From Candidula unifasciata (taxonomy: Eukaryota > Mollusca > Gastropoda > Stylommatophora > Geomitridae), in assembly GCA_905116865.2 (NCBI GenBank), contig CAJHNH020002557.1:1133033-1197032 (forward strand): a stretch of 64,000 nt of DNA, given 5' to 3'. Below the pieces are notes generated by a model. It ran no database searches, had not been told where the DNA came from, and saw nothing but the letters and a program-made list of their open reading frames with translations. This document shows, piece by piece, positions 62,736 to 64,000 of the stretch; position 1 is the first letter of the stretch, and each line of letters begins with the position of its first letter. Both the position numbers and the translations under genes were made by a program.

Positions 62736-64000
62736 CAATGCAAGAATTACCCACACATTATTGCTCCATTCTGGTAAAAGGGAAAATCCTAGGAAATTCC
62801 CCTGACTTTCCCATTTAAAAACTAGGGAATAAATAAACAGTCCTGGCAAAAATCTGAAACAAGCACACACACATTAAATTCATGAGCAGCCGCTAAGGAT
62901 GCCAATACCAACAGTCCCACCAGAGTTAACTGCAAACTGTCAATAATGTAAGTAGTCAGTCACAACAAGCTTGCATTACACATGCAATAATATTGCATAA
63001 GACACTCTACTGGCCCGAACAAAGACTAGACCCATGCAATTCACACAAAGAAATGTAGTGATATATCTATGTGCTGATCTTCATCAGTTAGTTTGTGGAT
63101 TTTCCCCATATCTAACCAAAAAGCCAAGATTGTACTGTTCTAGTATTATGTTTATGCACTGAAGTTCTGGCTCTTTTCCATGCATAGACGGTTATATAGT
63201 GTTTATAAATGTACAATAAGTCCTGAGCCTGACAATATAGGGCAGAATTGTTAATGCAGTCATTAACATAAACAGTTCAGTTTAAAAGATCTATTTGCAG
63301 ATATAGGTATATTTGCTATAGCGTTTGTGCGTGGCATCCTGATTTTTTTGCGGTGCGCCTCCTGGCTGGTTGCATCAGATTCAGCACCTAATTTCAGCAC
63401 CCTGACATGTGTGTGCGCCTGTAAACAGGACTTCGGCATCATAGGCATCATTGTCGCATAAACATTTGTACTTACAGCTGAGCCATTAGCATATTGTTGC
63501 TTTCGTTGACCATTTGAGCAACCCCACTTTCCAACAACCTTACTATGAACTTTCATCAAAAGAAGGAAGTCAAAAACAACATCCTGACGCAGTTCAGAAA
63601 CCTTTTTGCAATCTTCGGCTGTCATTTTTTCACAAAAAAACAGGTTACATCACGGTAGTAAGTATGGATTTTTTTAACAAATCCAGAGTGAAAAATTCCC
63701 GACCATTTTGTTTCTCTGGTGCAAAAAAATTTAAAATAATTTATTTCAAGCGAAGGAAAGAAGAAGAAGTTTAAAATGTTCAGTAATACTCGCAAAAGTT
63801 ACCCCATCTCATAAGTGGCAGCTGAAATACTCTTTCTCTAGGCAATTTTCCAGCTTTAGTTTTGTCCTTTGGGAAATCCGCCTCTGCTTCATTTTCCCGG
63901 GAAATTGCACCCCCCCCCCCCCCCCCCCCCCCCCTTTTTTCTCTCCCCTAATACCATGGGCCCAAAAAACCCAATACAGTAGACATATAAATATGAAATC
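62736..64000. other. Right end: intronic DNA, small repeat scraps, poly-C run
   Basis: No exon of the ZFYVE26-like gene was recognised here. 63330-63375 is an inverted copy of part of 37940-37985. A non-LTR GAA tail lies at 63740-63770. A 25-26 base C run begins at about 63910, and sequence beyond it may be unreliable. Confidence 0.5.

Noticed and set aside
63263..63625. 120-codon minus frame at the right end as an additional ZFYVE26 exon
   Set aside because: No resemblance to ZFYVE26 and no consistent splice phase; part matches a dispersed repeat at 37940.

Overview
The window is spliced eukaryotic genomic DNA, most likely from a mollusc and probably a gastropod. The evidence is two conserved animal genes split into short exons by long introns, plus a dense load of tRNA-derived SINEs, RTE/CR1/Jockey-type non-LTR fragments, cut-and-paste transposon remnants and very many minisatellites. 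I see no rRNA gene, no operon structure and no CRISPR array. The gastropod assignment is inferred from repeat style and was not tested.

Both host genes are on the minus strand. (1) Positions 31564 down to 31 carry 19 exons of a KCTD3/SHKBP1 orthologue (BTB domain, then a WD40-like propeller). The ATG lies at 31562-31564 and the C-terminal exons run off the left edge. The 19 exons join without a phase conflict into 1987 nt (662 codons). (2) Positions 61513 down to 39592 carry the last ten exons of a ZFYVE26 (spastizin, SPG15) orthologue: 436 codons including the stop, with the FYVE domain and N-terminus beyond the right edge. About 8 kb of intergenic DNA (31.6-39.6 kb) separates them and holds mainly transposon debris.

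The introns consist largely of repeats. Major tandem arrays are 22 bp units at 0.33-1.45 kb, about 40 bp at 2.66-3.50 kb, 40 bp at 3.64-4.13 kb, 43 bp at 9.17-11.62 kb, 20 bp at 15.74-16.4 kb, 58 bp at 23.71-24.71 kb, a polypurine tract at 25.74-26.08 kb, about 62 bp at 42.1-42.66 kb, 72 bp at 43.8-44.25 kb and 38 bp at 54.0-56.63 kb. Several begin within a few tens of bases of a 3' splice site, and one is built from copies of the splice acceptor of its own exon.

Mobile DNA includes an internally deleted piggyBac-like element with TTAA ends (18.73-20.98 kb), a 138 bp TTAA MITE (59.8 kb), a SPIN-like hAT MITE (14.9 kb), a 0.5 kb element with about 90 bp inverted repeats (59.3-59.8 kb), a Tigger/pogo scrap (39.86 kb), a tRNA-derived SINE with TSDs (here SINE-I), further tRNA-like SINEs, a GAA-tailed ~285 bp repeat with about 15 copies, and three or more non-LTR lineages. 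Nested insertions allow relative dating at several places. No unknown multi-gene system was found; the most unusual signal is the recurrent creation of tandem arrays and duplications at splice sites of the KCTD3-like gene.
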